Assembly (NCBI GenBank): GCA_958299035.1
Contig: CATQJL010000316.1
Location: 43,707,585-43,771,584, forward strand
Source of the DNA: Cylicocyclus nassatus
Taxonomy: Eukaryota; Nematoda; Chromadorea; Rhabditida; Strongylidae
Direction: 5' to 3'
Length of the DNA stretch: 64,000 nt
The notes beneath the pieces were generated by a model that had not been told where the DNA came from, made no database searches, and saw only the letters and a list, made by a program, of their open reading frames with translations. Shown here piece after piece: positions 12,121-24,825 of the stretch; the first letter of the stretch is position 1, and each line of letters begins with the position of its first letter. Position numbers and translations under genes: made by a program.

Positions 12121-12474
12121 CAGTGACGTACCGAGGAGGGAGGGGGAGGCCCCCCCCTCGCCGAGCGAAACTTTTGAAAGTTACTGAAATGTGTTCTAAA
12201 AATGTGCAAGCGACTTGTTTTTACTTGTAAATAATTGGAGTAATTTGCAAATTTTTGAAAGTTCAAATTAGCCATGAAAAAAAATTTTCGGAGGTGCGGC
12301 TGCCGGCGCGCTCCTTTTTTCTAAAATTTTGGGGTCAGAGAGCCGCAAAAATTTTGAAGCATCCAAGTAAAAAAATTTTTCGGAGTGCGTGGCTAACGCC
12401 ACGTAACTTCATCTGAAAATTTTTTTGTCCCCTCCCCCGAGCGGAAATATTGGGTGCGCCACTGCTATACGTAC
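12121..12474. mobile_element. hAT-like MITE, CAGTGGCG family, 354 bp
   Basis: Termini CAGTGACGTAC and GTGCGCCACTG are inverted repeats. The 8-bp flanks CTATACTT (12113-12120) and CTATACGT (12475-12482) differ at one base and are the target duplication expected for hAT. The interior (GTGCAAGCGACTTGTTTTTACTT and a GCGTGGCTAACGCCACG palindrome) is shared with 43498-43851 and 52163-52498. Confidence 0.88.
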
Positions 12475-12739
12475 TCCCCCTTTCCATTCTCAACTCCCAC
12501 TTACGCAATCTTCTATTCACAAAATCCCAATCTTAGAAGAATTGATTATCCCCAGCTGTATTCCTAAATAGGATAACTAGCGAAGGTGACTGCTTTATTG
12601 ACAAAACATAATTTAAGTATCAAAATTCAGCTAAAAGCTTTCGAACTCGAATATATGTAAAATGTAACAACCATGTGTGATAAATCCATGGAATCATCTA
12701 CATGCCTCTATCATTTTGATAATACTATCGGCTGGCTGA

Positions 12740-13066
12740 TAAGTGTTCATTCGAATAATTCGTTCATTCGGCAACTCGGAAGAATAAATTATTCGAATAT
12801 TTGAATATGCGATGAATTTTAAAATAGAGTTATTCAACTATACAAATATCGAGAAAATTCGGAAATCCTTGTTCTAATACTTGAATCGACTATTGCGATT
12901 AAATACTCCAATACTGCATGTGAGTATTCGAATATTTACTGCATTCGATATTCGATGCTATTCAGTTGTTCTTTGATTCAGTTATTCGATCTAGTTTGTT
13001 TAATCGAATAATCGAAAATTCGAATTTTGGAATGTGCCCATATTCGAATATTCGAATTCGAATAGT
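12740..13066. repeat. TTCGAATA-rich simple/palindromic repeat
   Basis: Degenerate, densely repeated ATTCGAATA motifs, each self-complementary. The array resumes at about 14089-14230 beyond the mariner-like insertion. Similar arrays lie at 22005-22265 and 23325-23594. Confidence 0.7.
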
Positions 13067-13067
13067 A

Positions 13068-14088
13068 TTAGGTGGTCCGAAAGTTTTGCCGGTTTTTTCA
13101 ATCCATCGGCAAACACTCTAGAATGAAGATAAACAAACGCTTCAGAATGTATCCAATGCAGAATTTCTTCCTCTTTTCAGCTGCTCGACTACCATTGTGT
13201 TTCGTTGCGAAAATGACGAGATATTTGGTGGAAATTACAACCACTCGTTTTTACCATGTCCAACTTCCACTAATTTTCAAAATTTTTGTATGAGACTTTC
13301 GGAGGAGCCCTGAAAACCAGCGAATAGGGCAAACCTTTTGCCAACAGAAGCAATTTTTTGTAGCCCTACGGCTTTTCTTTCAGAATTTCTACGATTTATT
13401 TTTTGAAGTGACCAAATTTTACAATCATCCTATTTCAACTTCGTAGAACATAAAATGTTGAACATTTCAGTCACCATTCAATGCAGAATTTTCTCCTCTT
13501 TCTAACATTTGTCTTTCTTTGCCGAGGCAGGCAAAATCTGTGGGGGAAATCGCAGTATTTCTCAATTTCAGGAGTGCGCACTGACGTAAGCTATGTTTCA
13601 AAATGTTCATAATTTGAAGCGAAAATCGCTCATTTACTTTGTAATGGTAGCGGTAGTAATAATCATATGTTGAAATCTCAGTTTTCTTGGGGTTTTGCAG
13701 TGTTTGGTGCAATAACAGATCATGCTATTTTGCCAAAACACAAGACTTTTAGAAAATTATTTAGCAAAAATCTGAAAAAGCAGCAGAAAAAAAGAAAAAA
13801 ATTGCATAAGTTGGCAAAAGGTTTGCCCTATTTGCTGGTTATTAAGGTCCTCCGAAAACCTCATACAAAAATTCTGAAAATTAGCGAAATTTGGAGATGG
13901 TAAAAACGAGTGGTTGTAGTTTCCAGCAAATATCTTGTCATTCTCGCAATGAAACACAATGGTAGTCGAGCAGCTGAAAGAGGAAGAAATTCTGCATTGG
14001 ATACATTTTGAAGAGTTTGTTTATCTTCATTTTAGCGTGTTTGCCGATAGATTGAAAAAAACCGACAAAACTTTCGGACCCACCTAAT
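13068..14088. mobile_element. Foldback mariner-like element (family B)
   Basis: Ends read inward as TTAGGTGGTCCGAAAGTTTT and TTAGGTGGGTCCGAAAGTTTT, flanked by TA. The two halves form inverted arms of roughly 300 bp or more (for example GCAGAATTTCTTCCTCTTTC near 13158 and its complement near 13985). No transposase frame. Inserted in a TTCGAATA array. Confidence 0.85.
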
Positions 14089-14418
14089 ATAAAAATCGAA
14101 ATCGACTAATATTAGTTTATTTGGGGATTTCTCAAAATTCAACTATTCATTCGTTCGATAAATTTCCAAAAATATTATCCAATGTTTGTTCATTCGATGA
14201 AGATTTGCGTTCGTCACAACTATATCACAAACTAGCAAAAAACATAGCTCATGGTTTGGTTTCGTTAAAAAAAATCTCTTGCAAAAATCTATTACATTTA
14301 CATTTTTGGAAAAGAAGGTGGTTGGGACTACATAATAGTTTCTCAATGCTGGTAGTTGTATGGTTGAAAAGGTCATGTGAAAATGGTAATAAAATTCAAG
14401 TAGGCAGAGCCACGTTTG

Positions 14419-14706
14419 TTCGGGGGCGAGTGGCGTAGTGGTATGAGGCGCCGCTATGACCAGACCGGACACAGGTTCGATCCCCGCTCCTGGGCCAGCC
14501 AAGCCCTCTACCCTCCGGGGCCGGTAAATTGGTACCAGAGTAATCTGGGAGGATAAAAGCACTGATGGAAACGGCTGGCCCCCGCAAGTCACTGTAATAG
14601 GCTCGCACGCATACAATTGCCTCGTCGACTATGAAGTTAGTGTGTGCGTCCGGCGCATGCCCACAGAGGGTATTGAAGACGCCGAATCTTTTATCCTTTA
14701 TCCTTT
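14419..14706 (+). mobile_element. tRNA-derived SINE
   Basis: The head is tRNA-like: box A TGGCGTAGTGGTA at 14431-14443 and box B GGTTCGATCCC at 14474-14484, spaced as in a tRNA gene, giving an internal Pol III promoter. A unique body of about 200 bp follows (GGTAAATTGGTACCAGAGTA and on). The 3' end is the short repeat TTTATCC at about 14690-14706. SINEs depend on a LINE for copying. No clear long target duplication was recognised. Confidence 0.82.
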
Positions 14707-14969
14707 AGAGCCTATTGCCTACTAGTTTACTAGCCATTTGTGCCATCAAAGGTCGTTCTATAAGACCACTTAAGGTGCATGTGTTTTTGAAAAATATGGA
14801 TGAGACTACTTATGGCTTTGATTTCACAGCGCACGCAGCTGCTAAGAGGTTCAAAATGGAATACGGCACTGATGGCTGTCTGATGAAAACCATGAATTGC
14901 ATTTTCGTGCAGAATGATTAGCATATTCATAATCAGCATGGCAAATAACCCCACCACACTAATTTTCAG

Positions 14970-15560
14970 CAAATTTTGTGACTTTCGCCCATTACCGTAT
15001 TCCCACCGTAACCTCGTTATGTGGCACCGTAGCGAAAAATGAACATTATAGTCGTTATCGGCATACCATAGTCCCACTGTACCGAGTTTCAGCAAATTTT
15101 GTGACTTTCGCCCAACTACCGTATTCCTACCGTAAATTCGTTATGTGGGCGAATGTCGAAAAATGAGCATCGGATTCGTGATCAGCGTGCCAAGAAACCC
15201 CACAATACCAATTTTCACTCGATTTAGTAATTTTCGTCCAACTACCGTATAGCTACCGTAATCCCGCTCCGTGGCCCTGTAGCGAAAAACGAATGTTATA
15301 TTTGTGATCAGCATGAGGAATAACCCCACTGTACCAAGTTTCAAGCAATTTTGTGACTTTCGCACAACTACCGTATACCTACCGTAATCCCGCTCCGTGG
15401 CCTTCGTGATCAGCATGCGGAATAGCCCTAGTGTACCAAGTTTCAGCAAATTTCGTGACTTTCGCCCAACTACCGTATCCCTACCGTAATCCCCTTATGT
15501 GGGCGAATGGCGAGAAATGAACATCGGATTCGTGATCAGCGCGTCGGATAACCCCAGGGA
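14970..15560. repeat. Tandem array, unit about 125 bp, 4-5 copies
   Basis: Each unit carries GTGACTTTCGCCCAACTACCG, then a CTACCGTAATCCC-like segment and CATCGGATTCGTGATCAGC. Copies are imperfect. Short frames crossing the units recur at the same place in each unit and are not genes. Confidence 0.78.
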
Positions 15561-16129
15561 CCAAAATTTTACAAAATTTCAAATTTTTTGTGTTCAGCGG
15601 TGCACCATGATACCCCTATCATGCTTCATGAAACTCGGAGCAAAGTCTAGCCCAGAGGACTTTTTTCTGCACCTCTGCGTTTACGCACTATTCCTCTTTC
15701 TCTAACCAAACTCAGAGTTAACTCCGAGTTTCGCGGGCGGCTGAAACACGCAGCAAACTCAGAGTTAACGCGCAGCTGAGTTGCGCGTTTCGTCGCGTAG
15801 CGTCTCGCGTGGAACGAATTACGCTGCGTTTCCATACTTGGCATAAAGTACGTCTTGCGGGGTATCCTGCCATATAAGCCTTTCCCCAATTTGTTTTGCT
15901 TATGCAGGTGTTAATGGTCCCTGAAAGATGCGTGTCAACTCAGGGTTAACTCTGAGTTAACTCTGAGTTTGAGCTGCGCGTTTCGACAGGTTTACTACCG
16001 GCCCAGATCATGCTTAAAAAATATAGTTTTATTGAGAAAACCTAATCCTCATTAGACAATCAGTGTCTGAAGATGAATTTCCGGAAAACGAAAACAAGCA
16101 TTTTAACATCTATCATCTTTTGCATACAA

Positions 16130-17041
16130 AAAAGACGTAAAAGCTGTAGATGCAGCCGGAGAAATTTGGGTCGTGTACGGAGACAACATTTTAAGCGAAC
16201 CTACGGCTTTAAGTGGGATCGACATTAGATGTCTTGAGTCACATTTGAAGCGGGACCGTCGTCAGACATGCAAGGAACTAGTTAAAAAATGAACTGTAAT
16301 GCCTCTTCAGTCAATCGTTACCTTCCTTCAACGATGTTAAATCAAAAAGTTGGCCCATCGATAGACCATGCGTTGAGTGAAAGAGCTAGAGAAATGAGGC
16401 TTGCAGTTGCTGTTCGTCAGCTCATCAAAGGTTGGAAATTACGAGGAGCATTTGCACACTATTGTTACTGGTGACAGATCCGTGAGAAACATCAGAGCTA
16501 AGGGTTAGGCAAGAGCCGCACTCGGCCAAAAGAATGATAAGTTTGGTAGGACGGGGCATTCTGCACTGAAAAGTGTAGAGTGCTGAACGGGAACATAACC
16601 GTTGACCACAGCCTATATGCTACACAATTGCGTCGTTTAAACGAAGCCATACTGCAAAAAGGGCCAATAAAGGGGGGCAAATGATCCTCCTGCATGATAA
16701 CGCACGCCCCCACAGGGCAAACGTGGTTAAAACTCCTGCAAGACCTAAACTGGGTGGTACTTCGACATTTGCCGTAGTCTCCATTCCCCCAACAGATTGT
16801 CATTTGTTTCGGTCCGTTGAAATCACATGAAAAGCGTATGCTTTTGTGAAGAGCATCTCACATTCAGACAACTTCGGAACCAAGCCAGCGGATTTTTGAA
16901 GAAACGGAATCGAAAACTTAACGGTAAGGTGGCAGAAGGTTGTGTGCAGCAACGAAGAATACATTATTGATTGAATTTCAATAAAATTTTGTCATTTTAT
17001 TGGTTTATAAAAACGCTACCAACTTATGGAACGACTCAATA
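16130..17041 (+). pseudogene. Mariner transposase, decayed
   Basis: Broken frames in mariner order: DIRCLESHLKRDRRQTCKEL (N-terminal helix-turn-helix region) at about 16225-16280, IVTGDRSV near 16460, then LLHDNARPH (catalytic Asp) at about 16683-16712 and weakly conserved downstream sequence. Multiple stops and frameshifts rule out a protein. The right end reads CGACTCAATAG at about 17031-17041, and the same ending occurs at 62321-62331. The left terminus was not found. Confidence 0.78.
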
Positions 17042-18117
17042 GATAGAAGTTGCAGCATAGCCGGGAGAAACGAAGAAGGGGAGCAGTCGTTAAAAACAGC
17101 ATCAGACAGATCTGAAGTTTTCTGGTACTATCTTGATTGAGTACTAGGACTCGAACTAGAACTACTGCGCAAAGCCGACCTCTACATACTGCATTCGAAA
17201 AGTTGGCATAGTTATAAGAAAAGTGCGATAGCTTCTGTGCGACGTCAGCCACCGATATCTTCAGCTTTTAACGCGTTTCATATGGCAATCACAATCAGAG
17301 CATATTGCTCAACTGGTATTGTTTGGTTTTGAATGCCAGGGCCATCGTGTAAACTCAAAAATCAGCCTCAAAAAGTGGATTTTAGTTTCTGACGGATTCA
17401 AGTTTTTTATTCAGAAATCAAGGGAAGGCCCGGACAAAAAATGTGAATCGAGATTTTGTCCGAATCCTGCGTTCGAAGGCAGAATACAGAGCCAAAAAAG
17501 TTTCAGTTGCTGAGTTTTGATATCCCTCCCTAAATACAAATTTCTTCATAAGAATGGATCACAGGCATAACCATTACAATGCGATAGAACAGCTGTAGAA
17601 AAATCGCTGATCATTTCCCCTAACAAATCTTTCTATTTAACTAACACGGAAAAGACACTAGCTCAGCAGTCTGGCTTTTAGAAGCAATATTCAAGGAGCT
17701 GGTGTGCAGATTGTTTCAAAGGACGTACTTGCAAATTCTGTAAAGGAAAGATGCAATAGTTGAAGCAGTAGTAGCCGATGCAGAATTCTTTTTTGTTTTA
17801 CCGACAATTAAGTCTAGGAAGTTACACCAACGAGCGCTGAGTTAATCGCCAAAGTTCACATCCCTTCAATTATACCATATCTAAATTTCCTCCATTTCCA
17901 TGTTTTTTGTTTTAGAGTTACATGTAGTTATAAATGATATGATAGCAGGCAGACAAAGCAAATCTTTTGCAGATTGTTGCATATTTTGTACTTCCGTATT
18001 GTATTTCAAAGTGATTTGCAAACGGGTCACGCATACCTAAGAGCTAGTTGGAGAAAATACGTAAGGCATACCCTGCTGGAAACAGACAATTCTGCTCACG
18101 ATACAGTTTGTAAGTAG
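17042..18117. other. No gene recognised
   Basis: AT-rich DNA without a domain-bearing frame or clear repeat boundaries. Confidence 0.45.
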
Positions 18118-18299
18118 GTTAATATCAGGGTCAAGCGTAAGGTGTGGCATGCCACACCTGGGGGGGGGGGGGTCATAATTGAGGAATCAGGGAGGGGAAG
18201 GGGGTCGTTATCAAGGCGTCCGCTGTTCGCAACATGATATTCAATAGCCAATCGTATTGAATGTAACGCAGTTTTAAAATCAGATGTACTTATAGTGGA

Positions 18300-20575
18300 T
18301 GTTGCTCACTCGTACAAACCGAACCGTATACGTTTTTTAGCTCTGTATCTTCCCCAACTCATGAAAATCATATCCTTGACCTAGTTCTTTCCTCTGCTGT
18401 TAAGCTTTTCATTACGAGCGTACTTCCACCACTTGGCTCCTTGGACCATGCGATTGTTCGTTTTGAAGTGCTTGATATTCCCAAAATGTCTGCCCTTCCA
18501 TTTCCGGTTCCTGATTTTCACAAAGTTAATTACAAAGCTTCAATGAATACTTTTCTGGAATTGATTGGCTCTTTCAGTTCGATCAGTATAGGTCGTGTTC
18601 CAATGTATACCAGAGATTTTGTAAAATATTATATGGAGCTTTCAGTATATTTGCTCCATTCAAAATTCCAAGTTTAGCTACTGCTAAATTGCCTCCCCAT
18701 ATACAAGCACTGAACCTGAAAAAGTGCCGATTGTTTGAAGAACTTGGCGATCATTTGCATGATTATTTGTATAAGAAAGTTTGCTAAGACATTGACCATC
18801 ATATGAAAGAGTTTTTGTCTAATCGTGAGCGTCGGCTTGCACTGAAGTCTTCTCGAAGCCTCTTCCGTTATATCGATGCAAAAATGAGACCGAGTTCATA
18901 TCTGCCCACCCTTCAAAATGAGCTTGGTTTTCGATTTTCTAGCAATGCCGACAAGGCGAAAGTGCTTGGAGAGTACTTTGCCAGCGATCTACTGTGGAGA
19001 CAGTTTTCCTGCACCTGAAGATAATAGTATGTGCCAAGGACGGAGTAAAATTTCTTCTGTATTCTTGGAATCATTTGGAGTGTGCCGAATTTTGAGACAT
19101 CTCAAAAGCTCCGCTACTGAGACTTATGAGGCATACCTCAAATTGTATACAAAGAGTGTGCCTCGTCGTTGGCTACTCCTTTGACACATATATTCAATAT
19201 ATCCATGCTGTTGGGTGAGGTTCCTGCACTTTGGAAACATGCACTTGTGACGGCTATCCCAAAGGTCCAGGGTGCCAAGTTAGTGAAAGGGTTTCGCACT
19301 ATCAGTCTTTTACCGGCAGTTGCAAAAGCGATGGAGAAGTATGTCCGAGATAAACTTTTGTCTTGGATCAACACATCTGACCTGGTCCCTGCTGAGCAGC
19401 ATGGTTTCATCAATGGAGCTTCTACAACAACTAATTTGGTCGATAACATTTATGACTGGACCCTCGCCTTGAACTGCAATAAATGTGTTGATGCGCTTAC
19501 ATAAATCAATCAAAAGCCTTTGATAGAGTTTGTCACGATATGTTACTGCATAAATTCAAGACAATAGGCATTGATGGCTTGCTCCTGTCTTGGTTTACAT
19601 CTTACTTGCACGATCGCTACATGACCGTTAAAGTTGAGGACAATTACTCAAAAGCTTATTGTTGCACGAGCGGTGTCCTCAAGGAGAAGTTTTATCGCCT
19701 ATCCTCTTTGTTTTGTATACTTTGGATTTACCGCCCCTGCTTCGCACCTCACAGAAAGTAAAGGTTCAAATGTATGTTGATGACATAGAAGTATATGGAA
19801 TCTATGGTGGAGGATCGTTTTGAGGTGCAGTCAGCCTTACAACTATCCCTCGATAAATTAGTAAGATGGGCTTCGTCTTGGAATTTAACCTTGAATCTTG
19901 ATAAGAGTTGCGTACTGCACATAAGTAATGGCTGTGCTGGTACTTATGTGGTTGACAATGTCTGCTGGGATCATGCGGCTCAGCTAGGGACTTAGGAGTA
20001 TACGTTGATGTCAGACTTAAGTTTTCTGAACACATCGATGTTGCTGTTAGAAAAGCGTACACTTCCTTGTTTGTACTCATTCGCACAATAAGGAGTAGCT
20101 CGCCTGTTCTGTTGACGAGTCTTTACAAAGCACTTGTTCGCCCTCATCTTGAATACTGTAGTTCAGTTTGGAGTCCTGCACGAGAAAAAGAAATCTGCAA
20201 ATTGGAAAAAGTGCAAAAAACCTTTACGCGTCTTTTGTACAAGCGAATCCATTCTCCTCCAGGTTATAAAACTCGTCTCAGAATGTTCAATCTGCAAAGT
20301 CTATAAATCGTCGTAAAATTTCAGATTTAGTGTTTTGTTTCCAAGTTTTAAGAGGTGAAAATAGATTGAAGGCAAGCAAAAATTGGATATTCATGCCTGT
20401 TAGTGAAAGATCGGGAGGATTCAACTTGCATTACCCAAAAATAAAAAAGCACAATTTTTCAAAAATGTACAATAACATAATCTGCAGATCTGCCAGATGG
20501 TTTCAGCAGTTGCCTATGGAAGTGATGTGTTCGCTGAACTCAAGCTCCTTCAGGACTAAATTTTTTGAGAACTAA
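18300..20575 (+). pseudogene. CR1-like retrotransposon ORF2, heavily mutated
   Basis: It begins near the end of the endonuclease domain (SLDHAIV, 18438-18458). Reverse transcriptase pieces follow in changing frames: PLTHIFNISMLLGEVPALWK at about 19178, EQHGFINGASTT at 19399, SKAFDRVCHDMLLHK-type sequence at about 19505-19548, a YVDD form of the catalytic box near 19773, and LDKLVRWASSWNLTLNLDKS near 19849. The C-terminal LYKALVRPHLEYCSSVW is at about 20124. Several frameshifts and stops. It is related to but clearly different from the 7.8-10.5 kb element. Noncoding sequence to about 21505 may be its 3' region. Confidence 0.84.
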
Positions 20576-22004
20576 CACTCAGTTTTCATTATTGAACTTT
20601 TAGACTAAGTCTCAAACTTCTGTTTCAGTTACCGCTTTTCTCTTTGGTGCTGCTACATCTATGTTATTGCACTTTGAAATGGCGCTCTTCAATATCGAAT
20701 TCATCTTGATTGACTTGCTAGCTATTCTGCAAAAGAGGTTATGTGGTGTAATTTCTGCAGCAGAAATTCGTAACTATATCGATTATCTACTGTATATTAC
20801 TATCAGAAAGAGACAGAGGCAAAACGCTGATTGTGATTGATACCAACTATTTTTAGTTTTTTTTTGCTTGGCCAGTTCAAAATGATTCCACCGGACTTTT
20901 TGCGCTGATCAGATTACGGCAGAAACTTGACTACCGTAAAAGCATCCACTTACTTGAGTATTTTACAGCACTCCACCACTGCTTTCGACATTATAAGCTG
21001 GGTGAGCTTCATGAGTTCAACGAGGTACGCATGGTTTCGCCCATTCGCCTCGGTCTCACTCTTTCATTTCAAATTCTCATTATCCGAAATCGAAAGTTCG
21101 AATCGCCATGGTACACTTATGCGTCTCAATCTCAACTTTACCACCCATTCAGTGGGTGCCTTCCATGTAAATACAAGTATAAGCCTATCTTCAAGGCTCA
21201 TGCTCAAAAACACATTGGCATCTGACAGTCTTCACTAACCAACGATATAATGGTAGCTAACAATCAATTTTGGATGCTATAATCTCGATATCATTCTTTG
21301 TTGGGTGGTATCATTCTACCTATCATTCTACCTCTGGTTCTCATACTTTCCCGAATGAGTGTTGCTTGTGATTTTTTACCAGCACTGATTTCAAGTTTCT
21401 GTCTAGATTTAGTGGTTCTTCCTTCTTTTTCCTTACTGACTATTACTCAGTTTTTCTGCTGTTTTATGATAGGCACACTTCTTGTGCATTCAATAAATAT
21501 TCGTTAACAGTGTCAAATATGCCCGTCATGCGAAATACTAGCACATTGATGTTTGACCCATTATCGTATACGTACAGTAAGCATAATCAAAGATCTATGA
21601 AGCATAAGAGCATGGTTTTGCAATTAGCAAGTAAAATAACCCTTGTGATCCAATTTTCGAATTCTGAGGCTTCCAAATACAGGACCACCCAAGTGAGATG
21701 GTCGCTCTCAAACATGTTACTTTTTTTCAAAGGTGAGTTAACTGCTTCTTTTTGCGCTTAATATAAAGAACTAGTAATTCTTTGCTCACATTAGGAATCC
21801 TACTTCAAATGACCTCCAGATTAAGGAATTAAGAGCAAGCCAAGATTTCGCTTGTTCCATTTTTCGTTTTCAATATCTCAAGCTAGAGAAGACCAATCAG
21901 GCTCTAATTACTTTATTGTAGATTACGAGGCTTAGGCTATCGAATCATTCTTGTCGCCTTCTCTTGCGATTCACGTAGTAGCGCAGACATGGCATGTATA
22001 CTTG

Positions 22005-22265
22005 GGTAATTCGAAAATTTTTCATCGAATGAATGAATATCGAATAAATTCGAAAATGAAAATTTTCGAATAAACGAATATCGAATAAATTCGAAAATGA
22101 AAAAACCCGAATAAACGAATATCGAATAAATTCGAGAATGAAAAAAACTCGAATGAATGAATTTCGAATAAATTCGGAAAATCAAGAATATCGAATGAAT
22201 GAATATCGAATATATTCGAACATTGGGAGTCGAATTTCGAATAGATATTCGAATAAATTTTCGAA
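22005..22265. repeat. TTCGAATA/GAATAAATTCG repeat array
   Basis: Imperfect tandem GAATATCGAATAAATTCG units of roughly 35-45 bp. The run of minus-strand Ile/Phe/Ser-rich codons is a by-product of the repeat. Confidence 0.72.
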
Positions 22266-22279
22266 TAACTACTGCAACA

Positions 22280-22590
22280 TATCTAAAACTTGCTGACATT
22301 TCTGGCTAAACCGATTCATAATCAGCACCCTCATATTCCCTACACCAACTCCTAGCTCAAGCTTTTCCAGAAATCGGTGAAATCGATAAACAAAAATTTT
22401 GTTTATATCAGCACTTTCACTTACCCCCCTGTACCAAGTCCCAGCTCCGTAGCTCAAAGTTCCCCAGAAATCGATAAAATCGATAAAAAATTTTTAATTC
22501 ATAATCAGCACTCACTTACCCCCCTGTACCAACTCCCAGCTCCGTAGCTCAAAGTTTCTCAAAAATCGATAAAATCGATAAACTCTCGAC
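22280..22590 (-). repeat. Helitron-type internal repeat units (2-3 copies)
   Basis: Units of about 115 bp containing CCCCCTGTACCAA, CCAGCTCCGTAGCTCAAAGTT and AATCGATAAAATCGATAAA are the complement of the 120-bp units in the Helitrons at 31.5 and 45.6 kb. No Helitron ends are present. Confidence 0.75.
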
Positions 22591-23324
22591 TCTTTGCTTT
22601 GTAATGCTTTTTTCTAATTAAATCAATGAAGTTCACTTTGATCTACTTCGGCCTTCAGAAAGATTCGAGACTGAATTAGAGATTTTCTTAAAAGGCCTGT
22701 TCAGAGGCATGTCAGATTCATAGCAAAATTAAGATTAGTAGCCAGCTGTCTGGATTCGTTCAAATGAACAAATGGGATTTCATGGGAAATCAGTACAAGT
22801 TGTTTTTGAGAATAGATTGAAAATTAGTACAAAAATAATCATCAGCGATTTCCACTGATCTATAGGTATTCAGTAGTAACATGCAGTGCATCTTCGTGAT
22901 CCTTGCGCGTTATGCACCGTAGGGTAACCGCATTTGTGCACTTTGATCCTGCCGCTTTGTTCGACAGCAGACCTCACTTGTCAGGCGTCCACTACATTTC
23001 AAGGGCAGTTTAGCAGAGTAGCAGCAAATGAAATTGGCTGGAGCTGAAATTTAAAAATGAGGCTTGCACACGCTATACATCTGTGGTGAGCTGGCGTTAC
23101 ATCTGAAGACATCTGTAACTCATTGATCGAAAAAGCATTAATTAAAATCCACATTTATTTTTTTAATGTCGCAAGCAGTCGGAGGACTGCGACTTTCCAT
23201 ACAGTTCAAAGGTCGTTACGGTTGCAAAAAAGATGCATTACCTTGTCTTGTAAAAAAATACGAAAACGAAGCGAGCTTGGTACTCACAGTTGGCTCTGCA
23301 ACAAACTCGAATAATTTGTATACG

Positions 23325-23594
23325 GAGTTCATTCGAATACGAATTCGAATAAACATTCGAATAAAACATTCGAATAAAATCTATTCGAAAACCCGTTTTT
23401 CGATTATTTGAGTTTTCGAATATTATTCGAATCCTCGTTTTTTGATTATTCGAGTTTTCGAATTTTATTCGAAATTCTGTTTTTTGATTATTCGATTTTC
23501 GAATTTTATTCGAAACCCCGTCTATCAATTATTCGAATTTCGAATAATTCGAAAATGGAAAAACTCCGAATATCGAATTTTCGAATCGAATATA
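23325..23594. repeat. TTCGAATA-rich repeat array
   Basis: Repeated TTATTCGAATTTTCGAAT-like units. The array continues after the mariner element, at 24616-24660. Confidence 0.7.
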
Positions 23595-24615
23595 TTAGGT
23601 CGTTCCGAAAGTTCTTTCCGTTTTTCCAACCTATCATATAAATAGGTAGAACAAAGATAGGGAAATGCTCTAAGTACTACCCGACGCATCTTTTTCTCCT
23701 CTTTCTAACTGTCAAGCCCACATACCGATTACTCTTCTGCTCACTGAGATAAACGCAGAAATTTCGAACCCATGGTTTTTACTATGTCCAAATTTGACGA
23801 TTTTTCACAATCTTCTTTTTTGACTTTTGGGAAAGCTTTGATAACAGTCAGATAGAGTAATCAAAGTGCAATTTAATGCAATTTTTCGGCTTCTATAGCT
23901 AGCCTTGAAAATTTTTTAGAATTATTTTTCTGATGCTATTAGATTTCACTTTTGGGGATGCCAAGAGCCATAGAACATAAGACAACTCACGACTAAGATA
24001 TCGTTTGATGCAGCTTTTCCTCCTTTTTCTGAAGAGTTGTTTTTCTTCTCAATCTATGGGGTTTTTGGCGATAAAGTTTCCATAATTCTTGATTTTGAAC
24101 CCGCCCCAGCCTGTACACGTAAAATGCAAAATCTTATATTTCGAGGCGGTAAACGCTCAATTGCTTCGTAAAAATAGTGAATAATCGTAATCGGTTTTTG
24201 AAAGCTTCAAAATCCGTAGATTTGCCAGTGTTTGGGGGCGTTTCTGCATTTTGGAACTTTGCAAAAGTGAAGACTTTTGGAAACATTATCTCAAAAAATA
24301 CTGAGAAGCCAGCTGAAATTGCCAAAAAATTCCATTAAATTGCACTTTGTTTACTCTATCTGAATGTTATCAAAGCTTTCCCAAAAGTCAAAAAAGAAGA
24401 TTGTGAAAAATTGCCAAAGTTGGACATGGTAAAAACCATGGGTTCGAAATTTTGCCATTATCTCAGTGATCACAAGAGTGAGCGACATGGGAATATAACT
24501 GCTAGAAAGAGGAAGAAACGGTGCGTCGGACAGTGTTAAAAGCGTTTCCCTACCTTCATTTCACGTGTTTTTATGATAGGTTGGAAAAACGGAAAGAACT
24601 TTCGGAACGACCTAA
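23595..24615. mobile_element. Foldback mariner-like element (family C)
   Basis: Inverted termini TTAGGTCGTTCCGAAAGTTC at both ends, flanked by TA. The two halves are inverted copies; for example GTGCAATTTAATG near 23870 pairs with CATTAAATTGCAC near 24334. 1021 bp. No transposase. Confidence 0.87.
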
Positions 24616-24825
24616 TATTCGAATGTTTTATTCGAATGATCGAATTTCTATTCGATTCGGACCCAAGTATAATGGCATGTCACCCTATCTCAAAATTTTC
24701 GCAGTATTTTACCAGTATTTTACATTCACATAGGAAAGGAAAAACGATTATATCCTGCTCTTGAAGAAACGTTTTATGAAATTTCTGCTATGTAAAGAAA
24801 AAGGTTGAGCAGTAACAACGATATA

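Larger units (their letters stand above)
11772..16004. mobile_element. 4.2 kb element with GGGCCGGTAGTAA termini
   Basis: The first and last about 25 bp are near-perfect inverted copies: GGGCCGGTAGTAATCTGTCG on the left, and GGGCCGGTAGTAAACCTGTCG-type with one extra base on the right, read inward. Both continue into GTTAAC-rich blocks. The same terminal motif bounds 52870-54300. No clear target duplication was found and no transposase is recognised. Its interior holds a hAT MITE, a foldback mariner, a SINE and a tandem array, so much of its length is secondary. Confidence 0.68.

Noticed and set aside
21937..22299. 120-codon minus-strand Ile/Phe/Ser-rich protein
   Set aside because: Artefact of the TTCGAATA repeat array.
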